In this document: piece by piece, positions 32,300 to 44,559 of the stretch
Layout: each line of letters begins with the position of its first letter
Position numbering within the stretch: position 1 is the stretch's first letter
Origin: Doryteuthis pealeii
Taxonomy: Eukaryota > Mollusca > Cephalopoda > Myopsida > Loliginidae
Direction: 5' to 3'
NCBI GenBank assembly: GCA_023376005.1
Contig: CM042150.1
Location: 74,644,569-74,708,568 of the forward strand
Length of the DNA stretch: 64,000 nt
Program-made: the position numbers and the translations under genes
Notes under the pieces: generated by a model
Databases searched by the model: none
The model's input: the letters and a program-made list of their open reading frames with translations, nothing else
Told to the model about the DNA's origin: nothing

Positions 32300-34985
32300 G
32301 GGTATCTTTCCACAGAAATGTATTTGGTCAATTCTAGGCCTGATAGAGCAGAAGAGTGTATGAGAAGGAAAACTAAATTCAAAAAGCTAATAGGAAATCT
32401 CTCCACCATGTTTCCCATATACAATCATGTTAATAAAGGAAGCTGTGGAGAGCCATGATTCTGAAAGAACATGGCACTTTTTATTCTATTCCATACTTCT
32501 CTTGTTTCTTGATGCAGTTTTAGCAAATTATGAAAATTGTTATTCAGATTTTTTAAACTTAAATTCATTCCCACTGTGGAGAACATTCAACAGGTCATGA
32601 TGAACCAACTACAGGCAGAGTCAGTTGAAAACTTACAACACTGTCATATTACATTTTAGATTAGATTTCCTATTGTTTATCTCCCCTAGCGGTCCTTTGT
32701 TTATCATGGTACATCCTTAGAATTATTTTCAGAACATGATTTCAGGTTTTGTCCCTTTCTCAGAAAAAAGTATAGAGCTCTTTGTTTTATTCATCACAGA
32801 TCATAATCATTTAATATTTGATTATCTTAATTATTTAATATTTTGTGGTTGTTCCCTTCAGCATACTTTATTTACAATTTATTTTCTTTTTTTACTTAAT
32901 GTAATTTCTACTCTTCACTTTTAGCATTATTTCTGTATTAAATAATCTTTTTTTAATCAAAGAAATATCAGATACTCAGCAATTTATTAAGATGAGACTA
33001 AGTTATATTAAGCCTACAACAAAGTTATAATGGGCTTCCAGCTTCTTCTATGATTTTTTATACATATTTCTCAAACTATATTTGTTACTTTTCAGTTTTA
33101 CTTTTTCCAGGCAGTTAATAAACTTGCTGATGAAACATAACTTTGCCTCAAAGTCTTAATTACCGAAAGGCATTTATCACACTGTCAAAGACAATGCACA
33201 TGTTCCTCCAAAATGGACTCATTTCTGGAGATAGCACAAGCACTGTTTCCATAACTGGGAACAACATTTTTGTCAGTGTGGGGCTTTTTTAGGGAATTAT
33301 TTTGAAGGAGACAAAGTTGATTTATTATTAATTTTCCAAATGGTGACTATGATACTTGGTTTTGATTTTTAAGAACTGAAAATACTCACAAGAATCAGGG
33401 AGAGTAAGGGGCCTGTTACACTACAAAAATATTATTTTTGGCCCAAAACACATTCATAGAATTGTGTCAAAAATCTAATGACTGAGATTTTTATGCCTTA
33501 GAGTAATGTATTAACACATTAAATGTGTGTCACATTATTCTGACCTTCAGTCAAGGTTGCCAACCTGAAAAATAAACAAAAAAATTAGTAATTAGTTTCT
33601 AGACAGACTTCATATCTTCTTAGTAAGATTCTTCTTTTGTTATTTTTATAGAACTCATAAGAATTAATGAACATCCTTATTGATAGAAAAGTCTGTTTTT
33701 TCTTTAAGAAGTTTAAGAACAACTCCCAAGAGCATTGGAAGAGCAACCATTGATTTATTAATGGAAAAGTCATTGATCATAATTCTAAAAGAATGACAGT
33801 TTTCTAAATCCAATAAGTTATGTATAATTCATGTCTAAGGGTCATAAAAGAGTTGCTTCCCTTGATGATAAAATGCCCTTTTTATAACATGGTAAAATTT
33901 TGTATAAAATTCATTATTATCTACATATGTTCTTGATTAGATGTATGTTTATCAGTAAAAATGCATTAAATTCAGACAGACAAAAATTGCATAAGTAACA
34001 ACAGGCTTTACAGCATTGTCAGAGTATAAACCCCCTTTAAAAACTCCAAAGAACAGCGATTTCTGTTTGAAGTTATCACAGAATTCCAGTAAACTAAGGT
34101 CTGTGAATGGTGGCAATATTAAACTTGTTGTTCAATATCATTTCCTTGTATTGTATAAATATAAGAACAAAGTCATAACAAGGATATTTTATTGCCTGAG
34201 CAAATTTAATAGAAGATAATACAGATATAACAGGAGATACAAAGAAGAGCTTATACATAGTTGTATAAGAGAAATATTCTAATTGGAAATACTCTTTTAG
34301 TAGATAAAAGTGTTGAGACTGCTGGTAAAAGAGGAAATATAAACGCTTACATGTTGAGCATGTGCCATGCAACACAAAATGCCGGGTGCTCAAAGCTCTA
34401 CTTGGCTGTAGACAGGAGATAAAACTAATTCATGTTCTTTCAAAGTGTAAAAAGAAAAAAGGGATTTTGACTTTGCCACTTCCAGTTTTATATTGTTGCT
34501 CACTACATCACCTAGCATCAGACATGGGTTTTAATTACATAAGTGTCCTCTGGTGTCAAATAGGAGAACTAGGGCAACTAAGGAATGTAATCCCTACAAG
34601 ATTTTTAAAAACGTTTTTATTAATGTCTTATGATCTCTGTGAGCTTATAATAATATTGAGTTCACAGTGTATTGTAAAATAACACAGCCTATACTATCAG
34701 ACTTACAGAGTCAAAGGTTTAGCAGATTATATGTTGTTTGATACCTCATAAAACTTAGCCTTGTGCCAGAAAATGATTTCTATGACTGCATGTATACACT
34801 ATTCTAAATAAGTCAATCAGTCATGCATCTATATTTATTCAAGCTTTTTTTCTATTCCCAGAATTTTGTTAATTTTTCTTCATTCGTTTTTATTCCTATG
34901 GCTCCAATTACATTTCACTGAGGCTAAGCTTTTCATCTTCACTGAACTATTCTAATTAGTTACCAAAACAACACCAATCAATAAT
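32300..34985. other. Unassigned A+T-rich DNA
   Basis: No gene or recognised repeat; short ORFs look like chance. Confidence 0.45.
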
Positions 34986-35273
34986 GTGCTTACCAATTCA
35001 CATTCTATTGCCTCTTCAACAAATGTTACTAATAGTACTACGAATAACTTTCTGTTACCAACGATAATTCCTGCAATTACTGCTGCGACCAAAACTTGTA
35101 CCACAGCTAAAGTAACTATAAGTACTACTACTATCACACCTGCAAATATCTATCTAATTTCAATGATTTTTACTATAACACTTAATATAGACTACTTTTT
35201 CCATTACTATTACACTAAAAACCTTGTTCAAAGAAGTTTTCTAAGCATAAAGAGTGCAAGTAATATTCACTGA
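34986..35273 (+). other. Low-complexity Thr/Ser-coding stretch
   Basis: A 95-codon frame is rich in ACT/ACA/ACC (Thr) from an imprecise trinucleotide repeat. It has no domain. It is more likely a decayed (ACT)n microsatellite than a gene. Confidence 0.5.
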
Positions 35274-35289
35274 TAAACATGGACTAGTG

Positions 35290-36030
35290 TCTTTATCTTG
35301 GTTGTTGTTATAGTCACATTTCACCCTTGACCTTCTTCAGGTGTCTGTTCTAGTCAGTAACCCATGCAGGAAAATTTATATACTTTAGTTTAATGGAAGA
35401 CACAAGTGGTATCTTATCTCAAGACCGAATTGACTAGGAAGAATCAGCTGATATGAAGTAGGAGACAGAATCTGCAACACGAGTTCAAATCTTGAATGCG
35501 GCTGTTTATATTTCACTTTGTGATAATGCCTTTAGGAAAGACATAAATTCATCTGTTCACTCCTCCCAGCTATGGATAAAAGTAGGGTATACTGAGTTCA
35601 AGTATAGGATAAGGAAAACTTCAAACCAGCTTTGCTCCACTTAGAAACTGACCTTGTGTCACATCCTGCCCATAGTGAAGGGGTTTGGTTAAATACATAT
35701 CCATGTGGATCAAATAAAAAGTTTAGTTAGAAATTCTGGATGATTACTGATTATAAGAGAAATCTGAAAAAAAAAAAACGCTTGAGGGTACAAGTTATTT
35801 TCTTAACCTTCCACTATAGCAGATTAACACACGTTTTTTTTTTTAGTGTGGTGAGCAACACACAAACTGAAGTTCATACAATGACCAGAACAAAAAAAAT
35901 GTGTCATTCCATTTGCATTCCTCCTTTGGAATGTTTCAGGCACCGGGATATAAACTCCATCCTGCCCCTTTTAAAGCCTGATGGTACAGTGGCTGAAACA
36001 TTATGACGATAACAACAACCAAGATAAAAA
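35290..36030. mobile_element. Inverted-end element with nested SINE
   Basis: Inverted ends: the minus strand from about 35330 reads GGGTGAAATGTGACTATAAC then AACAACCAAGATAAAG. The plus strand at about 35990 reads GGCTGAAACATTATGACGAT then AACAACAACCAAGATAAA. Each end carries a hammerhead-like scrap (CTGAAGA near 35337-35343 minus with GAAAT; CTGATGG near 35977 plus with GAAAC), without a convincing fold. An OR-type SINE sits inside. The remaining interior is low in coding potential. Confidence 0.4.
35450..35705 (+). mobile_element. OR-type SINE, head-containing copy
   Basis: The head has AGGAGACAGAATCTGC and box B GAGTTCAAATCTTG. The body has TATTTCACTTTGTGATAATG, TCCTCCCAGCTATGGATAAA and GAAACTGACCTTGTGTCACA, and it ends at AGGGGTTTGGTTAAATACA. 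Confidence 0.72.
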
Positions 36031-37299
36031 AAAGATTTGGGAATAATAATGAGAATTTTTCATCTTAGATAAAAGCAAAGGATGAAAGTAACTTTGCTGT
36101 TTTTCAAATATTCTCAATATTTACTTACATTTGATTAAATCATCTTCAGAATATCTACCTGTATACAAAGGAGAATGTGACATATATATATATTCAAGGG
36201 GGGGGGGATCAAATAATTCTTTTTTGATTCATTTTAAAAAATGATTTTTGCTTATATTGTGACTATCAATAGCATAGATATTATGGGCTTCTTGTTTGTC
36301 CTAAGAGCTCATAGAACAAGTCTTTCTTTTAGGAACCTCGTTAAACTTTGGGGGAAGTGGAATTATGGGATATTTTTTGTTTTATTTTGTATTTTTTAAA
36401 AACTTATTCAATTTATCAATCCTTACAATATCAAGAACTATTTTTTACTTTGTTGCTGCAATTACAAATAATAACCTAATGATACACTATCTATACTAGC
36501 AAATATATGAGTGCAAGTATTTAAGTTTTTGTAATAAAATATCATATTAAATTAGAAATACTAATGAAACTAAATAAGAATGCAGATAAAAAGATTTGAA
36601 ACAGAGGGGGTATAATAAAAAAAAATAGAACAACTGAAACTTACTCTTCCATCACTCTCATCTTTCATTGCCAAATTTTCCTAATTTAACTCTTTAGTTA
36701 AAATAGGAAGTAAAGAATAAAATCACAATTATTTCTTCTTGTTAATGTATTTCTTTTAAAATGTTGTACATGTTCATTAAGATAAAACCAAACAATTAGA
36801 AATCAATAATACTAAGCACATATTTATTAAAATCAAATTTTTAATATCAATATGCAAATTAGCTTTCCCATTCACACTGTAAACTGCTATTTTGTTGTAT
36901 ATATAAATACAATTGCATGTTATTAGTATGTAGATAAGACCAACAATATTAATAATGTAAAACAATTTTATTAATAACTGAGGTTTAAATAAAAATTAAA
37001 TCATTTGAGAATGTGACGTCAATAACTAAAGTAATTGTGACTTGAGTAGTAATATAGTTTTGGTTACAGACAGAAAAACACACAATCTCCATTATAATAA
37101 GAAGATAGATATATATATATATATTGGTCACATAAACTGATGTCACTAACAGAGTTAGGAGAAATTTCATTGTTATGGCAACATAAACCATTATTGGTCC
37201 TTTGCATGTTGGTTTTTTCTCATAATACACACAAACATACACACGGACACAAATACATACATACCATATTTTTTGCAGTATCTTGGCAACCTAGTCTTA
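36031..37299. other. Unassigned A+T-rich DNA
   Basis: Noncoding, with a short (TA)n at 36181-36191, a G run at 36197-36207, and (TA)n at 37107-37125. Confidence 0.45.
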
Positions 37300-37870
37300 T
37301 GACTGAATAATGAAAAATTCCATTGTTGTCGAAACCTGGTTTTTGTTTTTATTGTTATTTTACTCTTTGCAAGTTCTTCACACGAGTTTTAACTGGCAGT
37401 TTTACTGAAGTCAGTGTGACAGCAAGTTTCATTAGGTTTCTTGGACTCTTCTTAGAAATCCTTGCTGATTTTAACAGTGCTGTGGTCTGGATGATCTTGA
37501 TTCTTCCTCTGAACTCCAGTCTCTTTTCCAGGTTTTTGGAGACCATTCCAAAGTTTAGTTTTCTAGATTTTATGATTGTTATTTTCCTGTATTTCCTTAA
37601 GTCATATCTCCTGTCATTGCTGCTATAATCAATCTCTCTTTGATTTTTTTGTATATACTTCAAGTCTCTGAATTGCTGCATCCATACAATCCTCAATGCT
37701 GACAAGTCCTCCTTTCTCACATGTATAAAACCTTGTACATAATTATAATTTCCTGGTTTATGGTCTATATTTCTAAGCTCCTCTCTTGCCCAGTTTAAGA
37801 AGGGTCTAGAGTATCTGATATCTTTGAAGGCCCCTATTTTTCAAAAATACTTTCTATCTGAAAATAAATT
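37300..37870 (-). pseudogene. LINE C-terminal fragment (internally deleted)
   Basis: The minus strand from 37830 encodes YSRPFLNWAREELRNIDHK, then the frame 37720-37355 with KEDLSALRIVWMQQFRDLKY and KNQREIDYSSNDRRYDL. It then jumps to GMVSKNLEKRLEFRGRIKII and QTTALLKSARISKKSPRNL. These are the start and end blocks of the same LINE region whose middle (CRLCG...HDWVGKVIHWE) is kept at 27.1 and 49.2 kb but missing here. So this copy has an internal deletion that keeps the reading frame. It is dead (no RT domain). Confidence 0.7.
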
Positions 37871-38524
37871 AAATTTTATTTTTGAGCACAGATTAATTAT
37901 CATATATGCAAAAATTCACCTGAAATAAACAACAAATTCTATGTTAAAATGACATTTCAAAACCAAACACTTCAATCGGCCATTATTTTTGTAACAACCT
38001 AATATATGATTTCTTTTTCTTTTTCTGAGACTTTTTAAATCTGCAGCCTCCTTTGCATTTTCTTAGTGAATAATTAAGTGGCATTATTGCTGTAATAAAT
38101 AGTAGTGATGATAAAACTCCCTGGAAGATACATATTTGGATTTTAAACTCTGCTCTGGTTTGTCCTTCTGCTGCTAATTTCACTCTCCAGTTTTCCATAT
38201 TATTGTTATGATTATTAAAATTATTATTGTTATTATCATCGTTAATTAAATTTAGTCCAAATTTAGTCAATTTGAAGCTTTATAAATATCTTCAAATAAT
38301 TATAATCTTTTAAATCTATTTTTTTAATCTTATGATTATCATTTTTTACTTTTTTAATTTGTTTTTCATATTTCAAAGTTCTTAAAAAATAAAAGTCAGA
38401 TTTCCATGGATATGGATATGCACAGATACTACTCTCTGATCCTTGGCAATAGTGCTGATCTGTATATTGATAATCCTGTCAGAAATTATATGAATTATGC
38501 TAATTGAAAATCATCACCATCATC
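37871..38524. other. Unassigned A+T-rich DNA
   Basis: Includes an AAT-rich stretch near 38200-38250 coding a poly-Asn chance ORF. No gene. Confidence 0.45.
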
Positions 38525-39583
38525 ATCATGTTGCGCAATTTGCACGGATATCCATGACAATCTCTCGCCAACCTTCCCTATCATTCATCGATTCTGGGAG
38601 CTTCTCCGCACAGCAGTCAGCATCCCTACATAGTTGGTCAATGTAGGTCCTGGCTGGTCGGCCCACATTAGCGTGCCCATGTGCTGGCTTCCACAGTAGT
38701 ACGTCACTCACGATCTCGTCCTAGCTTCTCCAGCAGTGTCCTGCATGTCTAGCCCATCTTACTCGTATGGTTTGTAAGATGGGGGGCATGTGACCGTACA
38801 GTTGCTTTTTTGTGGGGTGCTGCTTCCATGACTTATTCAGGACCGCTTGCAGCATTCTCGTGCAGCTCCCATCTAGCTTATTCTCAAGGCGCTTCATTAG
38901 GGTCCAGGTGGTACAGCCATATAGCAATACCGACAACAGCCTGGAAGATTGGATTTCCATATGACTGATAATTTGTTGGTGGCCAACCATGCCTTTCCTA
39001 TTCGAGTGTTAACATCGCTTTCTGTGGATAAGACACTACTACCTAAGTATGTGAATTTTTCTACTGACTTAAGAGGCTTGCCATCAAGTGTGGAGATATC
39101 TCCTTGCTTTTTGAAGCTCATGAACTCAGATTTGTCAGAGTTACATAAAGGCCGACGTTCTTTGCTGCCTCCTCCATGCTGTGTAGAAGTGCCTCAGCCT
39201 GTACCGGTGTATCTGCAAGAAGTGCGAGTCATCAGCATAGTCTAAATCTGTGACAGTTTGTGCGGGGTATCGTCTGCTTATTGCCTTTCTTAGTGTGAAA
39301 CCTTTTTCTTTTATGGTATCTAGTGAAGTTTGAAGTACATAGTCTAGGCATATGATAAATATATACAGTGCTAATGTATCTCCCTGCAGGACTCCAGCGA
39401 TGATGTCAAAGAAATCTGTCTCACCATCAGGTGATCGTACCATTGCTTTAGTGTCTTTGTAGAGCATCATTATGGCAGCAACAGTTTCTTTGTGGAGACC
39501 ATATGCTAGTAGTATTTTTTCCATTTTCCCTCTGTGTATGGAATCAAATGCCTTAGAAAAATCTACGAATAGTAGTGTTGCCT
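38525..39583 (-). pseudogene. LINE reverse transcriptase to 3' end
   Basis: From 39583 the minus strand encodes TTLLFVDFSKAFDSIHRGKM (RT motif A), KMEKILLAYGLHKETVAAIM, SPDGETDFFD, GVLQGDTLALYIFIICLDYV (motif B region) and TDLDYADD (motif C, catalytic pair intact). In later frames come DISTLDGKPLKSVEKFTYLG, LLYGCTTWTLMKRLENKLDG, TRHAGHCWRS-like and VGRPARTYIDQL, ending REIVMDIRANCAT. The 3' end is a (GAT)n-type tail (plus-strand ATCATCACCATCATCATCAT at 38507-38527). At least three frameshifts and 5' truncation make it dead. Related fragments lie at 8.8, 47.5 and 48.2 kb. Confidence 0.82.
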
Positions 39584-39770
39584 AAAGATGATTTGAATAA
39601 ACATTGAACTATCAACAAAATTAACCACTTGTTACTTTATGAAGTATTGATTATATGGTCGTCTCTCTGTTGTTATTGGTTGGCTCGGCGAGGGGGGGGG
39701 GCTCATACCATCAAACAAAGAAATATTATCATACAATGGATTTCATATATGATATAAACAGTATTTTATG
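39584..39770. other. Spacer with G run
   Basis: A short stretch between two opposite-strand LINE fragments, with G10 at about 39691-39700. Confidence 0.5.
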
Positions 39771-40264
39771 GATGAAGAAATGCTGAAAAATTTGTTCACT
39801 GCATTGGTAAGACCTCATTTGGAGTTTGCTAATGTGGTTTGAAGCCCAAGACTCATCAAGGACACAAAACTCATTGGGGAGTTCAGGGGAGAGCTACTAA
39901 ATTAGTGAATAATTTAAAATCCCTTTTGTATGAAGAAAGACTTAGGAACATTGACTTACCAAGTCTGGTTTTCCGACGTATAAGAGGGGATATGATTGAA
40001 GCCTACAAATACACGCATGGTTTTTATTCAACGAACTCTGACCTACTAAACATTGCTCAAAATATCTATACAAGGGGACATAAATTAAAACTCCTTAAAA
40101 AATCTTGTAAAGCAAACGCAAGACAAAATTATTTTAGCTACAGAGTGGTGAATACATGGAATAAACTACCTTCATCAGTAGTGAATGCCCCATCTCTAGA
40201 CTCCTTCAAGGCAAAGTTGGATAATCTGTGGAATGATTATAAATATTCTGTGGAATTAAAATGA
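39771..40264 (+). pseudogene. LINE C-terminal fragment (post-RT domain)
   Basis: The frame reads MLKNLFTALVRPHLEFANVV, then a TGA (39840-39842) where a Trp is expected in the family, then SPRLIKDTKLI. A frame shift gives GRATKLVNNLKSLLYEERLR, LPSLVFRRIRGDMIEAYKYTHG, TRGHKLKLLKKSCKANAR, YFSYRVVNTWNKLPSSVVNA and FKAKLDNLW, then a stop at 40262-40264. This is the conserved post-RT C-terminus found in many jockey/CR1-like LINE proteins, and it reaches the natural stop. A second, more decayed copy is at 45180-45815. Confidence 0.8.
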
Positions 40265-41699
40265 ATATTTATAAGGAACAGCTGACAGGTCTCAGACCTA
40301 ATATACCAGCTGAAAGGATATTATTAAAAACAAATGAAATAGCAATACAATTATTTATTAAAAATATTCACAAGTTGTATGAAAGATTATAGTAAATTGC
40401 AAATAGGGTTGAAAAAATGCATCCTTTAGACATTGCAATTTAATTGATCTCTAAACAATTGTAGTATATATTTGCATAGATATTTGTATGTGGAATTCTG
40501 TGTGAATAAATTTAGAGCATCAAAAGGAATAACAAATGAAATTTACTATATTGTCAAATTGCATTCATTTTAGTTTTGTAAGAGAAAAAAAATGTCTACT
40601 CTTTGCATGGTTAAACAAACAAGTCTATTAATAATGGAGATTCGCTTCTGGTTTTTGTCTGTAACAAAAATTACGTCACTGCTTACGTTACATTACCCAA
40701 AATTGTCATAACATAGAATAAATACACTCAAAATTTGAACATGGAACATTAGATAGTCCTCATTGTTTTTTAAAACAAGTTTTAATAAATACATGACTGG
40801 TATTATATATCTATATATAGTTTGTTTTATTTTAATACATATTTAAAGTTTACATTTCAAATTGTTTTATTTTTTAATCCTTAAATGAATTTGATGATTT
40901 TACTTACTTAGGGTACAAACTCACTGACATTGAATTTTTTACTCCCACTCCTCTGGCAATAGGTTTCAAAAATCTATTTTTACATCGCCCGGATGGTGTT
41001 TTTTTTATTTTGTACTAGTTGTAAAGAATTTGAGCAACCAGTTTTGAAGAGATGTCTCTCATTGCTTTTCATAGGAGTCCTGAATTTATATTGATACTAA
41101 ATTGATCATTCACTGATTGTATAGTAATTGTAATGTAAAACTGACTTCCATGTGTATAATGATTTTGATAGGGTTGGTAAAAAGGGGTTACTAAAGTCTG
41201 AGTAAGAGGATAAAGGATATCATTATTTAAATCCCACCATTGCATTAACTAAAAGGTTTTAGATATGATGTATTAATACCTTGGGAAAAAATTATGAAAT
41301 AAGCACATTAAAAGGATGTTTATTTAGTTTTTTTATTTAGGTCTTTCTTTTTTCTTTTAGAAGTCTGTCACAGATGACTATGACATCACTCCATGTCGTT
41401 CATCAGTTGTGGACCCTCTGGTGACTAGTTAGTTCAATTCTTGATTTACAGATGCAGTCACACACATTGCAAGGGAACATTTCCATCTGATTTCTTTTTA
41501 TTTAGTAGTAAACAGATTAATAACAGATAAGATAAAAAAATGTTGTTTTTTTAATAGGTAAATATTCTGGCTTCATAAAATATACCTTAATCAAACTAGA
41601 TTAAATCATTTGAATTAATGGCATATTTTTCCAAACCATGCAGAGGAAAATATTATGGAATAATCTAACTTTCTAACACCTCCCCCTCTTGATATCTTA
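40265..41699. other. Unassigned A+T-rich DNA
   Basis: Nothing recognised. Confidence 0.45.
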
Positions 41700-41850
41700 A
41701 TTTTAAGTATCTGTGCAGTAAAGTGAGGAGCTGATGGTAGGCGTGGCGCTCCACCTCAGATGCTAAAAATAATCTTCTTGGTCTAGCACTAGTGAAAAGG
41801 GGATAGACTCCCTCGCTGTCTGGCTGATCCCGACACCGAATTTACTTAGT
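41700..41850 (+). mobile_element. SINE fragment (same family as 1489-1743), head missing
   Basis: CTGTGCAGTAAAGTGAGGAG, GGTAGGCGTGGCGCTCCACC, TTGGTCTAGCACTAGTGAAA and GGGGATAGACTCCCTCGCTG match the body of the 1.5-kb copy in order. The tRNA-like head is absent, so the copy is 5'-truncated. Confidence 0.75.
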
Positions 41851-42683
41851 TTATTCTCTCTACATTTTATATGTTCAATTTAGAGTAAATCTAACATCTG
41901 TATTTTCTTTTTTTAACTTGTTTTATACAAAAATAAATACACATTCTAACAGCTACATAGTGCCAAATATAAATAAATGTATCTTTACATTTATTTGCAA
42001 ATGTAATAAATTACCACCTTATCTAAAAAAGAATAATATTAACTCCATCACTCACAACTGAAATTATTAAAATAACAATAATGATTATATTGATTTCAGT
42101 ATTAAACTTACGTGCCAAAACATTAGTAATAACTACCTAATAGATGCACATGAAGTTTTGCTGGAGAATTATGTGAATACATCTGTCTAAGTACATTGCA
42201 AAACTGTCCATGATTGAATTGCCTTTATTTGGTGGAGCTACAAGAAATTTAGTGAAGTCTATAACATATCCCAACAACATGTTCAATGAGAATTAAATCT
42301 AGCAAGTTTGGGTGCTAATAGAATACCTGGAAGTCATATAAGTATTCCTGGAACCAGCCTGTGTGTGATAGGGAATTAGATCACCACTGATAAAAAGGAG
42401 TACATATGGTTTGTAACAAGATAGGTGTATATCATAACTGTCAACTTAGCTAGTGATTTTTTTGAAATCCAACAAAATAGAGACCACACCTTTATAGAGC
42501 CACTAGCGGCTTGTTTAATATCCTGTTGACAGGCTGTAGATGTGGTTTTCTTCACATATGAACTTGACTATATTCTCAAAACATGACTATCCTGATCAGT
42601 CTTCCATTGTCCAATAGTAAGGTTCTCTGGCCGAGGTGAGGCTCGGTAACTGATGTCTTAGTGTCAGTAATCATATTCTTATT
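41851..42683. other. Unassigned A+T-rich DNA
   Basis: Nothing recognised. Confidence 0.45.
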
Positions 42684-42890
42684 TGGTTTGTTGGTTGGTT
42701 TTGAAGGCTGTCACAATGCGAGTGTAAAGAAAAAAGAAGGTAACTATGATGTTTTTTGTTAACCTGTCATTTTATTCCTTTAATATTTCGGGATGAAAAT
42801 TCCCATCATCAGAAGAATACTGGAACTGAAGTTGTCTTAGCGGCTGCTACACTCGCATTGTGACAGCCTTCAAAACCAACCAACAAACCA
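42684..42890. mobile_element. 207-bp element with perfect 43-bp inverted ends
   Basis: Arms 42684-42726 and 42848-42890 are exact inverted copies (TGGTTTGTTGGTTGGTTTTG...). The core, minus strand 42812-42786, has the hammerhead signature: CTGATGA, stem II GGGA-ATTTTCA-TCCC, then GAAA. The bases after GAAA do not form stem III with a UH cleavage step, so it is probably inactive. The arms share TTTTGAAGGC and ACAATGCG with the element at 59227-59370. It could be a pair of inverted Penelope-type ends collapsed together, or a small foldback transposon. Confidence 0.75.
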
Positions 42891-43361
42891 ATATATACAC
42901 AATGCTTCAAGCAAATTACAAAACCCTTTTATATTCTTATTTGTAAATGACTAAAACTCCCATGGAATTTAGTTTAAGTTGCACAGTGCATTGACTGATC
43001 AGTTGAAGGGCACCAGAATTGAATTGTAATGCAATGTGATGTGATTTAATGCAATGTTCAATGGTTTCCATCTACATTGTTGCCACACCTGTTGGTACTC
43101 ACAGTTTTATGCTTTATGCTGGTGTATTTACATTTTACATATTCCTGGTATATTTTGGCTATTGTTGGCCAAGAGAAATCTAGAATATTCACTACCTCAA
43201 ATATTAGGTACCCTATCTTCTTGGATCCTTCAATCATTGTGTAGCCTTAATGAACCATTGTACAATCAAAATTATCATGTATTATTTATCATCAAAATCA
43301 ACATCATTGAAACTCTATAAGTAAAAATAACACAGCAACTCCTCTGCACATGAAAATAAAA

Positions 43362-43366
<5 letters not shown>
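42891..43366. other. Unassigned DNA
   Basis: No gene; an 88-codon frame at 43054-43320 has no recognisable motif. Confidence 0.4.

Positions 43367-43416
<50 letters not shown>
43367..43416. repeat. (TA)n microsatellite
   Basis: A 50-base uninterrupted TA tract. Confidence 0.95.
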
Positions 43417-43419
<3 letters not shown>

Positions 43420-44559
43420 AGGGGTGCTTATTTTTGGAGTGTTACATATTCATATTTTTGGTTATAGTTTCAAAGTTTAGTAATAGATAATATTTAATGA
43501 TATCTATTTTGATTGTATAATTTTGCTAGAAATAATAAAATCCTGCTACATTTGGTTTAGAAGAAAATTGACTTTTTATTAAAAAAAATGTTAGGGTTAT
43601 GTACTTTTGTGTGATATTGTACACATTTACATACATACATACATGGTTCAAGAGACTATATATATTTCTTCTAACCACCTTTGCCTATTTCTCTTCTAAT
43701 ACATGTATTTCTGCTTAGACCAGCTATAAGAAAGTGAGAGAGGATTCTTTTGAAGGGAGACATTCACCCAGAGTTAAACTTGCAATCCAAGCATCTCTGT
43801 ATTCATCCAAATATTGATTTGCATTTTGAAGATAAAAGGTTGACACAAAGGATAAACAAAACATTTTTCTATGCGTTACATTTGCCTTGTTACCCCAATG
43901 AGAGTGCAACATAGGTTATATTCACAGTCAACAGATTTTTAGTTCACATCCCTTTTCCTCAACTGTAACTATATCACTGGAATCTGTTTCTGAAAATGAA
44001 ATGCAACTTTGATAGAATTGCAATTGACAACAGAACTTCTTTCCAGTCACACTGCTTGTTTCAATTTAGATTTTCAATGTTTACTTTTGTTTTACTATTT
44101 TTTTTCTGTCCATTTTGAACAAAACTGGTAAATTTTTTAATATAAAAAGCCACTCAATCAATAGAAAGATTCCTCCTTCCTAAACTATTATCAGTTATAA
44201 CAATAGTGTGAGTTTTGCAATTCATGCTGAAGGGTTGCAAATGTTTAAGCATGATGTCAAAATTCACCAGGATTAGAGTTTTGTGCGATAACTGGATTAT
44301 AAAATCCTTTTAAATCATGTCAAAATATTTGACACTTATTGGGTATATATCTTTCCTCACAGAATTTATTATTGTTGGTTGTCAAGAGTTAAAATTTTAT
44401 AGAAAATAATTGTACAGTGTTTCAAATAATTTGTGTCATGGTCAATCAAGACAAGCCTGAACTACATGAGATAAAGTATATTCATTCAAAACACATCATT
44501 AAAAATAACTGATTGATCTTCAATCCTTATTCATTATTTTGAATCCATTGTGGAATTTC
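43417..44559. other. Unassigned A+T-rich DNA
   Basis: Nothing recognised beyond a short (CATA)n near 43630. Confidence 0.45.

Noticed and set aside
34986..35273. Thr-rich protein gene
   Set aside because: Composition comes from a degenerate ACT/ACC trinucleotide repeat; no domain, and the opposite strand is open too.
35325..35345. Hammerhead at the left end of the 35.3-kb element
   Set aside because: CTGAAGA and GAAA are present, but the bases between them do not pair; kept only as a scrap.
37355..37720. Unknown basic protein gene of 121 residues
   Set aside because: Its start and end blocks match LINE C-terminal segments seen at 31.6-31.9 and 48.8-49.7 kb.
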